NCBI GenBank assembly: GCA_947177925.1
Contig: CAMWWJ010000186.1
Coordinates: 1 to 6,713, forward strand
DNA from: an uncultured Lachnospiraceae bacterium
Lineage (GTDB): Bacteria > Bacillota > Clostridia > Lachnospirales > Lachnospiraceae
Reading direction: 5' to 3'
Length of the DNA stretch: 6,713 nt
Under the pieces are notes generated by a model. The model did not search any database. It saw only the letters and a list, made by a program, of their open reading frames with translations, and was not told the origin of the DNA. Every line of letters begins with the position of its first letter. Within the stretch, counting starts at the first letter, position 1. Of this stretch, positions 1-5,088 are shown in pieces. Made by a program: the position numbers and the translations under genes.

Positions 1-296
1 GTTTTTACCAACCCGCAATTTGACGATGGACACAAGATTGGGCAAAGCCGCCTAAAAGATGTTCGGTTCGCGATTTTAACGGACCGGATACAGGAATATT
101 ATGTGGATTCCTGGGGAAAGCAAGAAAAATTGAAGCCTTCTCCATCCGGGACGACAGCGGCGAGTTTAACGCTGCATTGCAACTGAAGCTGTTTGACAGT
201 GCGGAGGAAGCAATTACAAACGCCATAAAAATCTCCAAAGAGCAATTCATGAAATGCGTTGTGGTACAGTGGTTTGCGGATTTGGACCGACATTAG
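1..296 (+). pseudogene. 3' end of an unrecognised gene, broken by a frameshift
   Basis: The gene enters from the left edge, so its start is not visible. Frame 1 is open from base 1 and reads sensibly (FTNPQFDDGHKIGQSRLKDV, then IQEYYVDSWGK) to about base 119. After that the continuation is in frame 3 (ARKIEAFSIRDDSGEFNAAL, ending QWFADLDRH) with stop TAG at 294-296. One extra G in the run at 113-116 would restore a single frame reading SWGKARKIEAFS across the join, so this looks like a one-base deletion or a sequencing error. The original frame stops at 184-186. The joined product is acidic and soluble, with no signal peptide or membrane segment in the visible part. I do not recognise the family. 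Its position near an integrase remnant suggests mobile-element cargo, which is inference. Confidence 0.6.
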
Positions 297-318
297 GGAC
301 ATTTAGCGTCCCCCTTTT
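296..318 (+). terminator. Weak hairpin terminator after the left-edge gene
   Basis: GGGAC (296-300) pairs with GTCCC (308-312) around a 7-base loop, followed by CCTTTT. It overlaps the stop codon of the preceding gene. The stem is only 5 bp and the U run is short, so termination would be modest. Confidence 0.35.
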
Positions 319-340
319 CATATATAAATCATATATAAAT
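319..340. repeat. Tandem duplication of an 11-mer
   Basis: CATATATAAAT occurs twice back to back (319-329 and 330-340). On the minus strand the same stretch supplies a TATATG box 17 bases after TTGACA (358-353). That could be a leftward promoter running antisense to the left-edge gene, but support for it is weak. Confidence 0.5.
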
Positions 341-467
341 CTTGCTAATGTTTGTCAAGCTCTTTTTGAATAAAATAAAAGATTTGGTACTTTGAAAAAA
401 GGGTAACTTTAATAAACCTGCATATTGCAAGCGGAAAAAGATACGGTATAATAAAAGCATACGGATA

Positions 468-1661
468 TTACTTATACAGCTCCATTGCGCGGGCATAGTA
501 GATTCGCAGGAACTTGTTCACTGCAGCCATCTTGGCTACATTGTACGGTTTTCCTTCCTGTTCCTTTTTGAGCAGAAAAAGGTAAACGGGATCGTCTTGG
601 GGTCGTGTCAGTTTGAGAGCCTGCATGACCTCGAAACATGCTTTTCTGAGAGCCGGGTTGCCACGCTTGGATATGTGCCGATTCCGGCTCTCAAACTGTC
701 CAGACTGGTATGGTGGGGCATCGTTCCCGGCATAGGCGTTTAAAGCCTTTCCGCTGTGAAACCGGCGGATATCTCCTATTTCGGCCAGAATAACAGGACC
801 AAGCCTGTCACCGACTCCATGCATTGCCCGAAGGATCTTGTATTCCGGAATGGTCTCAGCAATGTTCTGCATTTGGAGAATGGTCGAATCGGCTGACTTT
901 TGGGCTTCGGAAACCAGATTGACACATTGGTTTTGGACCATGGCAGCCAGAGGGTTTTCACCACGTGTGGTAATGCTGTTCATGGCAAGCTCATAGATGG
1001 CAAGCCCCTTACTTCCGGAAAAGCGATCCTTAGTCTTTTTGACAAGTGTTTCATAGCTTTTTAGAAAACGCGTTTTTCCCATCTTCCTGATGTTGTCAAA
1101 TGATTCAAACCGTTTGATAAACAAAAGCAGGACGCAGTTATCAGGATCCCTGCTTTTCAGTGGAAGAATACCGGTTATGCCCGGCATGGTCTCGTCCAGA
1201 AGATTTAGCAGCTGCACTTTGTTTGTGGTAAGACAGGATATTCTTTGGCTATACTGTCTGGAAAGGAACCTTAGAACCTCGTATTTTTGGTCGGTGTTGG
1301 TACAAGGGACCAGAAGATAGGATTTCTCAAGCGCATATTTGGCGATGCGGAGAGCATCCTTCTTATCCGTTTTGGCTTTGCGTAGTTCCGTATCACCATA
1401 TTTTTTCATCTGGTATGGATTGATCAGGCACACAGGAAAGCCGGCTCCCTGTAGGGCTTTCAGTACAGGATAGTGATAGTGGCTGGTTGGTTCCATGAGG
1501 ATGGTAGGTTTTTCCTTGGTATCCTTCAGGTAACTGATCAGGGAGTCCAGATCAAGTTTGGTATGGTGGATATCGAAGGGTTTTGCACGGATGGTGCCAT
1601 CGGAGTTCAGGATGGCAACTGTACTCTTGGATTTGGAAATGTCGATTCCTACAGCGATCAT
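468..1661 (-). CDS. IS110-family transposase (RNA-guided DEDD recombinase)
   Basis: The product is about 397 residues. The start chosen is ATG at 1659-1661, because AAGGAGG lies 6 bases upstream; the frame stays open to an ATG at 1716-1718, but that one overlaps the non-coding end and lacks a good site. The N-terminal RuvC-like DEDD domain shows all four acidic residues: Asp7 (VGIDISKSK), Glu57 (LMEPTSHY), Asp99 and Asp102 (KTDKKDAL). The C-terminal Transposase_20 domain has AGNDAPPYQSGQF, with the likely nucleophilic serine near residue 320, and the family signature SKRGNPALRKA. A helical region separates the two domains. In this family the enzyme forms a complex with a bridge RNA and recombines element ends with a target without duplicating it. 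No frameshift or missing key residue is seen, so it looks active. Stop TAA is at 468-470. Confidence 0.93.
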   Translation of the reverse strand: MIAVGIDISKSKSTVAILNSDGTIRAKPFDIHHTKLDLDSLISYLKDTKEKPTILMEPTSHYHYPVLKALQGAGFPVCLINPYQMKKYGDTELRKAKTDKKDALRIAKYALEKSYLLVPCTNTDQKYEVLRFLSRQYSQRISCLTTNKVQLLNLLDETMPGITGILPLKSRDPDNCVLLLFIKRFESFDNIRKMGKTRFLKSYETLVKKTKDRFSGSKGLAIYELAMNSITTRGENPLAAMVQNQCVNLVSEAQKSADSTILQMQNIAETIPEYKILRAMHGVGDRLGPVILAEIGDIRRFHSGKALNAYAGNDAPPYQSGQFESRNRHISKRGNPALRKACFEVMQALKLTRPQDDPVYLFLLKKEQEGKPYNVAKMAAVNKFLRIYYARAMELYK

Positions 1662-1731
1662 TGGGTACCTCCTTGGTAAGATGATAGAATTGATTGGTTC
1701 CAGCTCTTCAAAATCCACTCATATTCTTTCG

Positions 1732-1768
1732 TTAAACGGGAGCGGATAACCGTCCCAACTTGCTGAAT
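1732..1768 (-). ncRNA. Predicted donor-binding loop of the bridge RNA
   Basis: The 5' guide ATTCAGCAAGTT (1768-1757, minus strand) resembles the element's right end ATATGCAGGTT, with GCA-GTT matching in 6 of the last 7 bases. The 3' side TTAACGAA (1735-1728) can pair with the left end TTCTTAA if one C is bulged. The match is weaker than for the target loop. Confidence 0.45.
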
Positions 1769-1796
1769 CGAATGAAGAAGATGAAGGCTGGCTGAC

Positions 1797-1835
1797 ACAT
1801 TTACTTCCGGGCGTGGTGTCCCAATTCCAGATTTC
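1797..1835 (-). ncRNA. Predicted target-binding loop of the bridge RNA
   Basis: The left guide is AAATCTGGAATT (1834-1823, minus strand) and the right guide is GGAAGTAAATGT (1808-1797). The left guide shares CTGGAATT with the DNA flank at the element's left end. The right guide can pair with TTTATT at the right flank, using one G-T wobble. Together they specify CTGGAATTTA plus TT, the site rebuilt by removing the element. Confidence 0.6.
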
Positions 1836-1890
1836 GTCAGCCAATCACCTTCATCATATAAGAAGAGTAGAGACTATAAAAGCCTCTACC

Positions 1891-1896
1891 TATATA
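1891..1896 (-). promoter_or_regulatory. -10 box of a promoter completed only in the excised circle
   Basis: TATATA sits just before the first bridge-RNA hairpin. In the integrated form no good -35 lies upstream. If the element circularises at TT, the right end contributes TTGCAA (430-425), 15 bases from TATATA. The spacing is a little short, so this is tentative. Circle-junction promoters are known in this family. Confidence 0.4.
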
Positions 1897-1982
1897 TTAA
1901 GAATTCCAGTTTGTAGGCTTTTTCCATAAGTTTCCCCTATTTTCAAGGCTTTGCACAATGTCAACCTTAAAATATATGTCAT

Positions 1983-2023
1983 TTTCCCTTGTTTTTGCCC
2001 TCATGGGCAAGTTACAAGGGAAA
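1983..2023. terminator. Strong long hairpin, probable (bidirectional) terminator
   Basis: TTTCCCTTGT (1983-1992) pairs with ACAAGGGAAA (2014-2023), and inside it TTGCCC (1995-2000) pairs with GGGCAA (2005-2010). A small internal loop separates the two stems and the apical loop is 4 bases. A T run (2025-2029) follows on the plus strand. It lies between the convergent left-edge gene and integrase remnant, so it may have ended transcripts from both sides before the IS110 insertion. The rest of 1904-2047 is AT-rich with no gene seen. Confidence 0.5.
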
Positions 2024-2047
2024 GTTTTTCTTATTCAGTTTTTGTTC

Positions 2048-2510
2048 CTAATTCATTCCCACAACTTTATCCAAGAGTTTTGCAGAATACCGTTTAGCCT
2101 CTCTTGTAGCATGTGCATAGACATTGGTCATGCTTATGTCTGAGTAGTTCCTGCACATCTGTTGGCTGTGCCTCGTTTGATAACAAGTTCGTTATGTAGG
2201 TGTGCCTTAATGTGTGGAAGTGGAAATTCTCTAATTCCGGTACTTTCCTTGCTGCTGTCTGACAGGCTGTTTCTACGATGGCAGGAAGTTCTAAGCAGCC
2301 ATCTTCCCTCAAACATACAAAAGAGATTTCCGTATAATCCTTAGACACATCCTTTGTCATTCCCAAGTTGTAATACTCATAATGTACCCTGTTCTTTTCC
2401 ATAACCTCTTTGTAGAAGTTTCTGTGATAGAGTTCGCCATACTGCATACAGTATTTAAACTGCTGTTTCATTACTTTCTTAGTGACATTATTTTTACAGG
2501 CGCAATTCAA
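2048..2510 (-). pseudogene. Tyrosine recombinase (integrase) C-terminal remnant, frameshifted
   Basis: This is the catalytic half of a tyrosine recombinase like those of Firmicute conjugative transposons and prophages. One frame gives KDYTEISFVCLREDG, then FHFHTLRHTYITNLLSN with the catalytic H-x-x-R box, and DVQELL. There the frame breaks. The continuation SDISMTNVYAHATREAKRYS, with the nucleophilic tyrosine, ending LLDKVVGMN and TAG at 2048-2050, lies in another frame. Comparing LLRH with the usual LLGHSD suggests loss of about 8 bases around 2140, removing the conserved GHS histidine. The N-terminal arm-binding and core-binding domains are absent: upstream sequence (2510-2640) shows no integrase. 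The remnant would be inactive and marks the edge of a former integrated element. Confidence 0.8.
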
Positions 2511-2516
2511 TCATTT

Positions 2517-2535
2517 GGGAAGTGACACACTTCTC
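2517..2535. other. Short perfect hairpin downstream of alaS
   Basis: GGGAAGTG (2517-2524) pairs with CACTTCTC (2528-2535) around a 3-base loop, with one G-T wobble. There is no T run on the minus strand, so it is at best a weak end for the alaS transcript. Nothing else was found in 2511-2639. Confidence 0.3.
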
Positions 2536-2639
2536 TGTTAAGCACCCACCAGCGCGGAAAATAGAGCCATAAGGCGGATATATTCGTATGCTTCATGTTC
2601 ACAGCCTGCCATGCCGACACAGCCTCTGATAATGCAAAA

Positions 2640-4415
2640 CTAATTCTCATTAATAACAGCCTTAATTCGTCTGACACCGGCAGAAGATGCCTCTTCCTTT
2701 TTAATTTTAAAAGAAACAAGTTCTCCAGTATTTTTAGCATGAGGACCGCCACAAATTTCTTTAGAGTATCCGGGGATTGTGTACACTTTTACTATCTCAC
2801 CATACTTCCCTGAAAAAACACCGATAGCTCCTTCTTCATAAGCTTTCTCAGGAGTCATCTCTTCCAGAATGACATCAATCTTTTTCCGGATAGCTTCATT
2901 TACGATAGATTCTACTTTCCCCAATTCCTCCTTTGTGACTTTCCGCCCAAAAGAAAAATCAAATCTTAAGCGTTCAGAAGTAATATTACTGCCTCTTTGG
3001 AACACTTCATCACCAAGAACCTTTCTTAATGCTCCGTTCAACAAATGTGTTGCCGTGTGAAGTCTGGCTGTCTGCTCATTATTGTCTGCCAAACCTCCTG
3101 CAAACTTACCTGCCGCCCCCTGTCTGGATTTGTTCTGGTGCTCCTCAAATTTCTTCCGGAATCCATCCATATCCACCTGATATCCTCTTTCCGAAGCCAA
3201 TTCTGATGTGAATTCAATGGGGAAACCGAAAGTATCATACAACTTGAATGCCAGTTCACCACTCAGAATTCCGCCTTGTTCTATACTATCAAGGTATCTG
3301 TTTGCCTTCTTTAGCCCCTCGTCCAAGGTCTTGGAAAATAAATTATATTCCTTTTGTAGTTGCTCCAGAATAAACTCCCTGTTTTCTCCTAGTTCCGGGT
3401 AAACCAGCCTGTATTGTTCAATAATCACTTCGGATAGTTCACACAAGTAATTCGCACTAATGTCGGCTTTCTTGAACAATCGGATAATTCTTCGAATCAA
3501 CCTTCTCAAAATATATCCCTGCTCTGTATTGGACGGGCTAATCTTCATCGGGTCACCAAGAATAAAAGTAATTGCTCTGGTATGTTCACAAATAATTCTT
3601 TTATCTCGATCAGGGATGGATTTTCCTTCCTTTTCAAGAATTTCTTCAAGCGTTTGCATAATCGGGATAAACAACTCTGTATCATACACATTCGTTTTCC
3701 CATTAAAAATAGTCAAAACACGCTCCAAGCCCATTCCCGTATCCACATTTCTCTGCTTCAATTCTGTAAAAGTACCATCAGCCTCTTTATTGAACTGCAT
3801 GAAAACATTATTCCAAATCTCAACATATTTTCCGCATTTACATGACGGTCCGCAATTCGGACCACATTTAGGTTTGTCCATATCATAGAAGATTTCAGTG
3901 TCCGGTCCGCAAGGACCTGTCTGTCCAGCTGGTCCCCACCAGTTATTGTCTCTTCCATATCGAAAAATCTGGTCACTTTTAAGTCCAAAGCTCTTCCAAA
4001 TTTCTTCTGCCTCCACATCAGCCGGCACCAATTCATCGCCTTCAAATACCGTCACCGCCAGTCTTTCCAACGGAATATGAAGATAATTAGTCAGGAAATC
4101 AAAACTCATAGAAATGGATTCCTGCTTAAAATAGTCTCCTAACGACCAATTTCCCAACATTTCAAAAAAGGTGCAATGTGTATCGTCTCCTACTTCATCT
4201 ATATCTTCTGTTCTTACACACTTCTGAACGTCTGTAAGCCTTTTTCCACTGGGATGTTTCTCACCCAGCAAATAAGGTGCCAATGGATGCATTCCTGCAG
4301 TTGTAAACAATACAGTCGGGTCATTCTCCGGGAGAAGTGATGCAGACGCGATTTCCTTATGCCCCCTTTCTTTAAAAAAGTTTACATACATTGTTCTTAA
4401 TTCATTTGCTGTCAT
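2640..4415 (-). CDS. alaS: Alanyl-tRNA synthetase, short form lacking the C-Ala domain
   Basis: Cytoplasmic enzyme charging tRNA-Ala with alanine using ATP. It has 591 residues against about 870-880 for the usual bacterial protein. Start ATG at 4413-4415 follows AGGAG by 8 bases. The class II catalytic core is visible: motif 1 (DPTVLFTTAGMHPL), motif 2 (CVRTEDIDEVG and CTFFEMLGNWSLGDYFK) and motif 3 (DTGMGLERVL). A Cys-rich insert (CGPNCGPSCKCGKYVEIWN) lies between motifs 2 and 3. The editing domain keeps its zinc ligands: His453/His457 (HTATHLL) and Cys555/His559 (CGGPHAKN). The protein stops right after GVRRIKAVINEN, the end of the editing domain, so the coiled coil and C-Ala domain are missing. 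Nothing beyond the stop resembles them, so this looks like a natural or cleanly truncated short form. A T-box riboswitch precedes it. It may be a second, horizontally acquired copy. Confidence 0.93.
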   Translation of the reverse strand: MTANELRTMYVNFFKERGHKEIASASLLPENDPTVLFTTAGMHPLAPYLLGEKHPSGKRLTDVQKCVRTEDIDEVGDDTHCTFFEMLGNWSLGDYFKQESISMSFDFLTNYLHIPLERLAVTVFEGDELVPADVEAEEIWKSFGLKSDQIFRYGRDNNWWGPAGQTGPCGPDTEIFYDMDKPKCGPNCGPSCKCGKYVEIWNNVFMQFNKEADGTFTELKQRNVDTGMGLERVLTIFNGKTNVYDTELFIPIMQTLEEILEKEGKSIPDRDKRIICEHTRAITFILGDPMKISPSNTEQGYILRRLIRRIIRLFKKADISANYLCELSEVIIEQYRLVYPELGENREFILEQLQKEYNLFSKTLDEGLKKANRYLDSIEQGGILSGELAFKLYDTFGFPIEFTSELASERGYQVDMDGFRKKFEEHQNKSRQGAAGKFAGGLADNNEQTARLHTATHLLNGALRKVLGDEVFQRGSNITSERLRFDFSFGRKVTKEELGKVESIVNEAIRKKIDVILEEMTPEKAYEEGAIGVFSGKYGEIVKVYTIPGYSKEICGGPHAKNTGELVSFKIKKEEASSAGVRRIKAVINEN

Positions 4416-4443
4416 GTTTCATTCTCCTTTCTGACATTTCTCC

Positions 4444-4483
4444 AAAACAAAAGCCCTAAGCTGATATAATATCAACTTAGGGC
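4444..4483 (-). terminator. T-box-controlled transcription terminator
   Basis: GCCCUAAGUUGAUA pairs with UAUCAGCUUAGGGC (one G-U) around a tiny UUA loop (4483-4453), followed by UUUUGUUUU (4452-4444). It forms when the antiterminator is not stabilised by uncharged tRNA. Confidence 0.9.
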
Positions 4484-4730
4484 GAACTTTCATGTCCGTG
4501 TTACCACCTAATTTCAGATTTCTCTGCACTCAGTCAATACGGGATTTCTCCGATATTGCTTCCTGTGTTAACGGGGGAACTCCGTTGAAGCCTACTAAGA
4601 TATATCTGTTCGGTTCACAGCTCAGAGGCTGCTTCAATATTAGTTCATTGAAGATTCACACCAACCATCTTCTCTCTGTGAAATCCCTAATACCTACTAT
4701 TCCTCGTCAAAGCCTTTTTGTTTTGAATTA
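4444..4730 (-). promoter_or_regulatory. Alanine T-box riboswitch upstream of alaS
   Basis: The leader senses uncharged tRNA-Ala. Stem I, on the minus strand: AGUA (4698-4695) starts the specifier loop; GGUAUUAG (4694-4687) pairs with CUAAUAUU (4643-4636); then come GAA and the specifier GCA (4632-4630), an alanine codon. The apex carries CAGAGA, a GAAGAU/AUCUUC stem and the loop GGUUGGUGUGA. The T-box sequence UUAGGUGGUAACACGG is at 4511-4496. The antiterminator is UUAGG (4511-4507) with CCUAA, plus CGGAC (4498-4494) with GUUCG (4487-4483). Its bulge UGGU (4506-4503) fits the ACCA end of a tRNA with discriminator A. CCCUAA is shared with the terminator stem, so the two forms exclude each other. 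Specifier and downstream gene agree. Confidence 0.93.
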
Positions 4731-4736
4731 GTTGGA

Positions 4737-4765
4737 AGTATAACACTATAGAAAGCATTTGTCAA
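4737..4765 (-). promoter_or_regulatory. Sigma-A promoter of the T-box/alaS unit
   Basis: TTGACA (4765-4760), a 17-base spacer and TATACT (4742-4737) are near consensus. The predicted transcript starts close to 4730, just upstream of Stem I. Confidence 0.85.
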
Positions 4766-4844
4766 GCAGCTTGTGCTCTGTACAAATAATATTCATCTTT
4801 TATCTGTCCTCTTTCTTTATATTTTTTGAAAGTATTTCAATCAG

Positions 4845-4874
4845 TTTACAATTCCATATGTTTTCTGTTATAAT
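4845..4874 (+). promoter_or_regulatory. Sigma-A promoter of the acetyltransferase leader
   Basis: TTTACA (4845-4850), an 18-base spacer and TATAAT (4869-4874). The start site would be near 4881, leaving a leader of about 200 bases before the acetyltransferase start codon. It diverges from the alaS promoter. Confidence 0.6.
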
Positions 4875-4955
4875 GTCTTATATAATTTTGTTTCCCTCAT
4901 TTTCCCTTATCAGAGCTCGTAATACCCTATAAGAAGATGTAATAAATAGGAAACG

Positions 4956-4975
4956 ATAAGTGAAAGTTCACTTAT
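4956..4975. repeat. 9-bp inverted repeat (palindrome)
   Basis: ATAAGTGAA and TTCACTTAT are separated by AG. It could be an operator for a dimeric regulator or an RNA hairpin in the acetyltransferase leader. It is perfect over all 18 paired bases. Confidence 0.7.
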
Positions 4976-5027
4976 GAGAACCTTAGTGTTTTCAAGGGAA
5001 AGCGGGTATTTTAATAACGAATTATAA
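4974..5027 (+). CDS. Possible 17-residue leader peptide (upstream ORF)
   Basis: The ATG at 4974 opens MRTLVFSRESGYFNNEL with TAA at 5025-5027. The ATG is at the edge of the 4956-4975 hairpin, and the middle of the ORF covers the AAGGGAA block that takes part in alternative pairings. That arrangement resembles leader peptides of drug-inducible resistance genes. Against it, no convincing ribosome binding site precedes it, and an ORF this short can arise by chance. Confidence 0.3.
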   Translation: MRTLVFSRESGYFNNEL

Positions 5028-5088
5028 CAGCTAATATTCCCTTAAAAATCAGCAATTCTCAATTCCAGTTTGACGGAGAACAAAGAAA

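Larger units (their letters stand above)
1715..1890 (-). ncRNA. Candidate IS110 bridge RNA (5' stem-loop, target loop, donor loop)
   Basis: Read on the minus strand, three structures follow one another between the element's left end and the transposase ribosome binding site. First is a small hairpin, GTAGAG (1889-1884) with CTCTAC (1872-1867). Second is a long stem, GATGAAGG and TGGCTGAC (1855-1836) against GTCAGCCA and CCTTCATC (1796-1780). It opens into an internal loop, capped by a GGG/CCC hairpin (1822-1809). Third is a stem, TTCT and TTCG (1779-1769) against CGAA and AGAA (1731-1724), with an internal loop and a cap GGGACGG-TTAT-CCG-C-TCCC (1756-1738). Both internal loops present a guide ending in TT directly before GGGAC. 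This order, and a length near 175 nt, match the known IS110 bridge RNA plan. Folding was by eye. Confidence 0.7.
415..1903 (-). mobile_element. IS110-family insertion sequence, about 1.49 kb, predicted TT core
   Basis: The element holds one DEDD transposase on the minus strand and a long non-coding stretch on the transposase's 5' side, the layout of the IS110 group. No terminal inverted repeats are seen, as expected. Ends were inferred from bridge-RNA logic. Read on the minus strand, the left flank is ...AAACTGGAA followed by TT (1903-1902) and then the element (CTTAATATATAGG...). The right end is ...ATATGCAGG (to 417), then TT (416-415), then flank TATTAAAG. Joining the flanks gives an empty site CTGGAA-TT-TATT, which agrees with the guides read from the predicted RNA loop. 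The length fits IS110 elements. The ends are a prediction; the presence of the element is certain from the transposase. Confidence 0.75.
4881..5088 (+). promoter_or_regulatory. Long structured leader of the acetyltransferase, possible attenuator
   Basis: The leader holds several complementary blocks. TTTCCCTT (near 4897-4905) and TTCCCTT (5038-5044) both fit AAGGGAA (4993-4999), so they can compete. AATACCC (4920-4926) fits GGGTATT (5005-5011). ATAAGTGAA and TTCACTTAT (4956-4975) form a near-perfect hairpin whose 3' arm runs into an ATG. TTCTC (5056-5060) can cover GAGAA (5076-5080), next to the ribosome binding site. No U run follows any hairpin, so translational control is more likely than a terminator. 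This is inference from reading alone. Confidence 0.4.

Noticed and set aside
330..358. Leftward TTGACA-N17-TATATG promoter
   Set aside because: The spacing is good, but it would drive only antisense RNA over a broken gene, and the -10 lies in a tandem repeat; too weak to call separately.
1662..1718. Upstream in-frame start giving a 416-residue transposase
   Set aside because: It has no good ribosome binding site, and the extension abuts the predicted bridge RNA; the ATG at 1659-1661 has AAGGAGG and starts the conserved MIAVGIDISK.
2544..2639. Minus-strand fragment reading MAGCEHEAYEYIRLMALFSA
   Set aside because: It looks protein-like but is short, has no ribosome binding site and no recognised family; it may be a gene remnant but cannot be supported.
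2507..2752. Minus-strand open frame overlapping the alaS end
   Set aside because: It runs through alaS in another frame and its product shows no recognisable domain; it is a shadow.
3460..3888. 142-codon plus-strand open frame inside alaS
   Set aside because: It is antisense to a well-conserved gene, with no ribosome binding site or domain; a shadow.
4607..4625. AUC or GCU elsewhere in the leader as the T-box specifier
   Set aside because: Stem I pairing places GAA-GCA at 4635-4630 directly opposite AGUA, as in known T-boxes; the other triplets fall outside the specifier loop.
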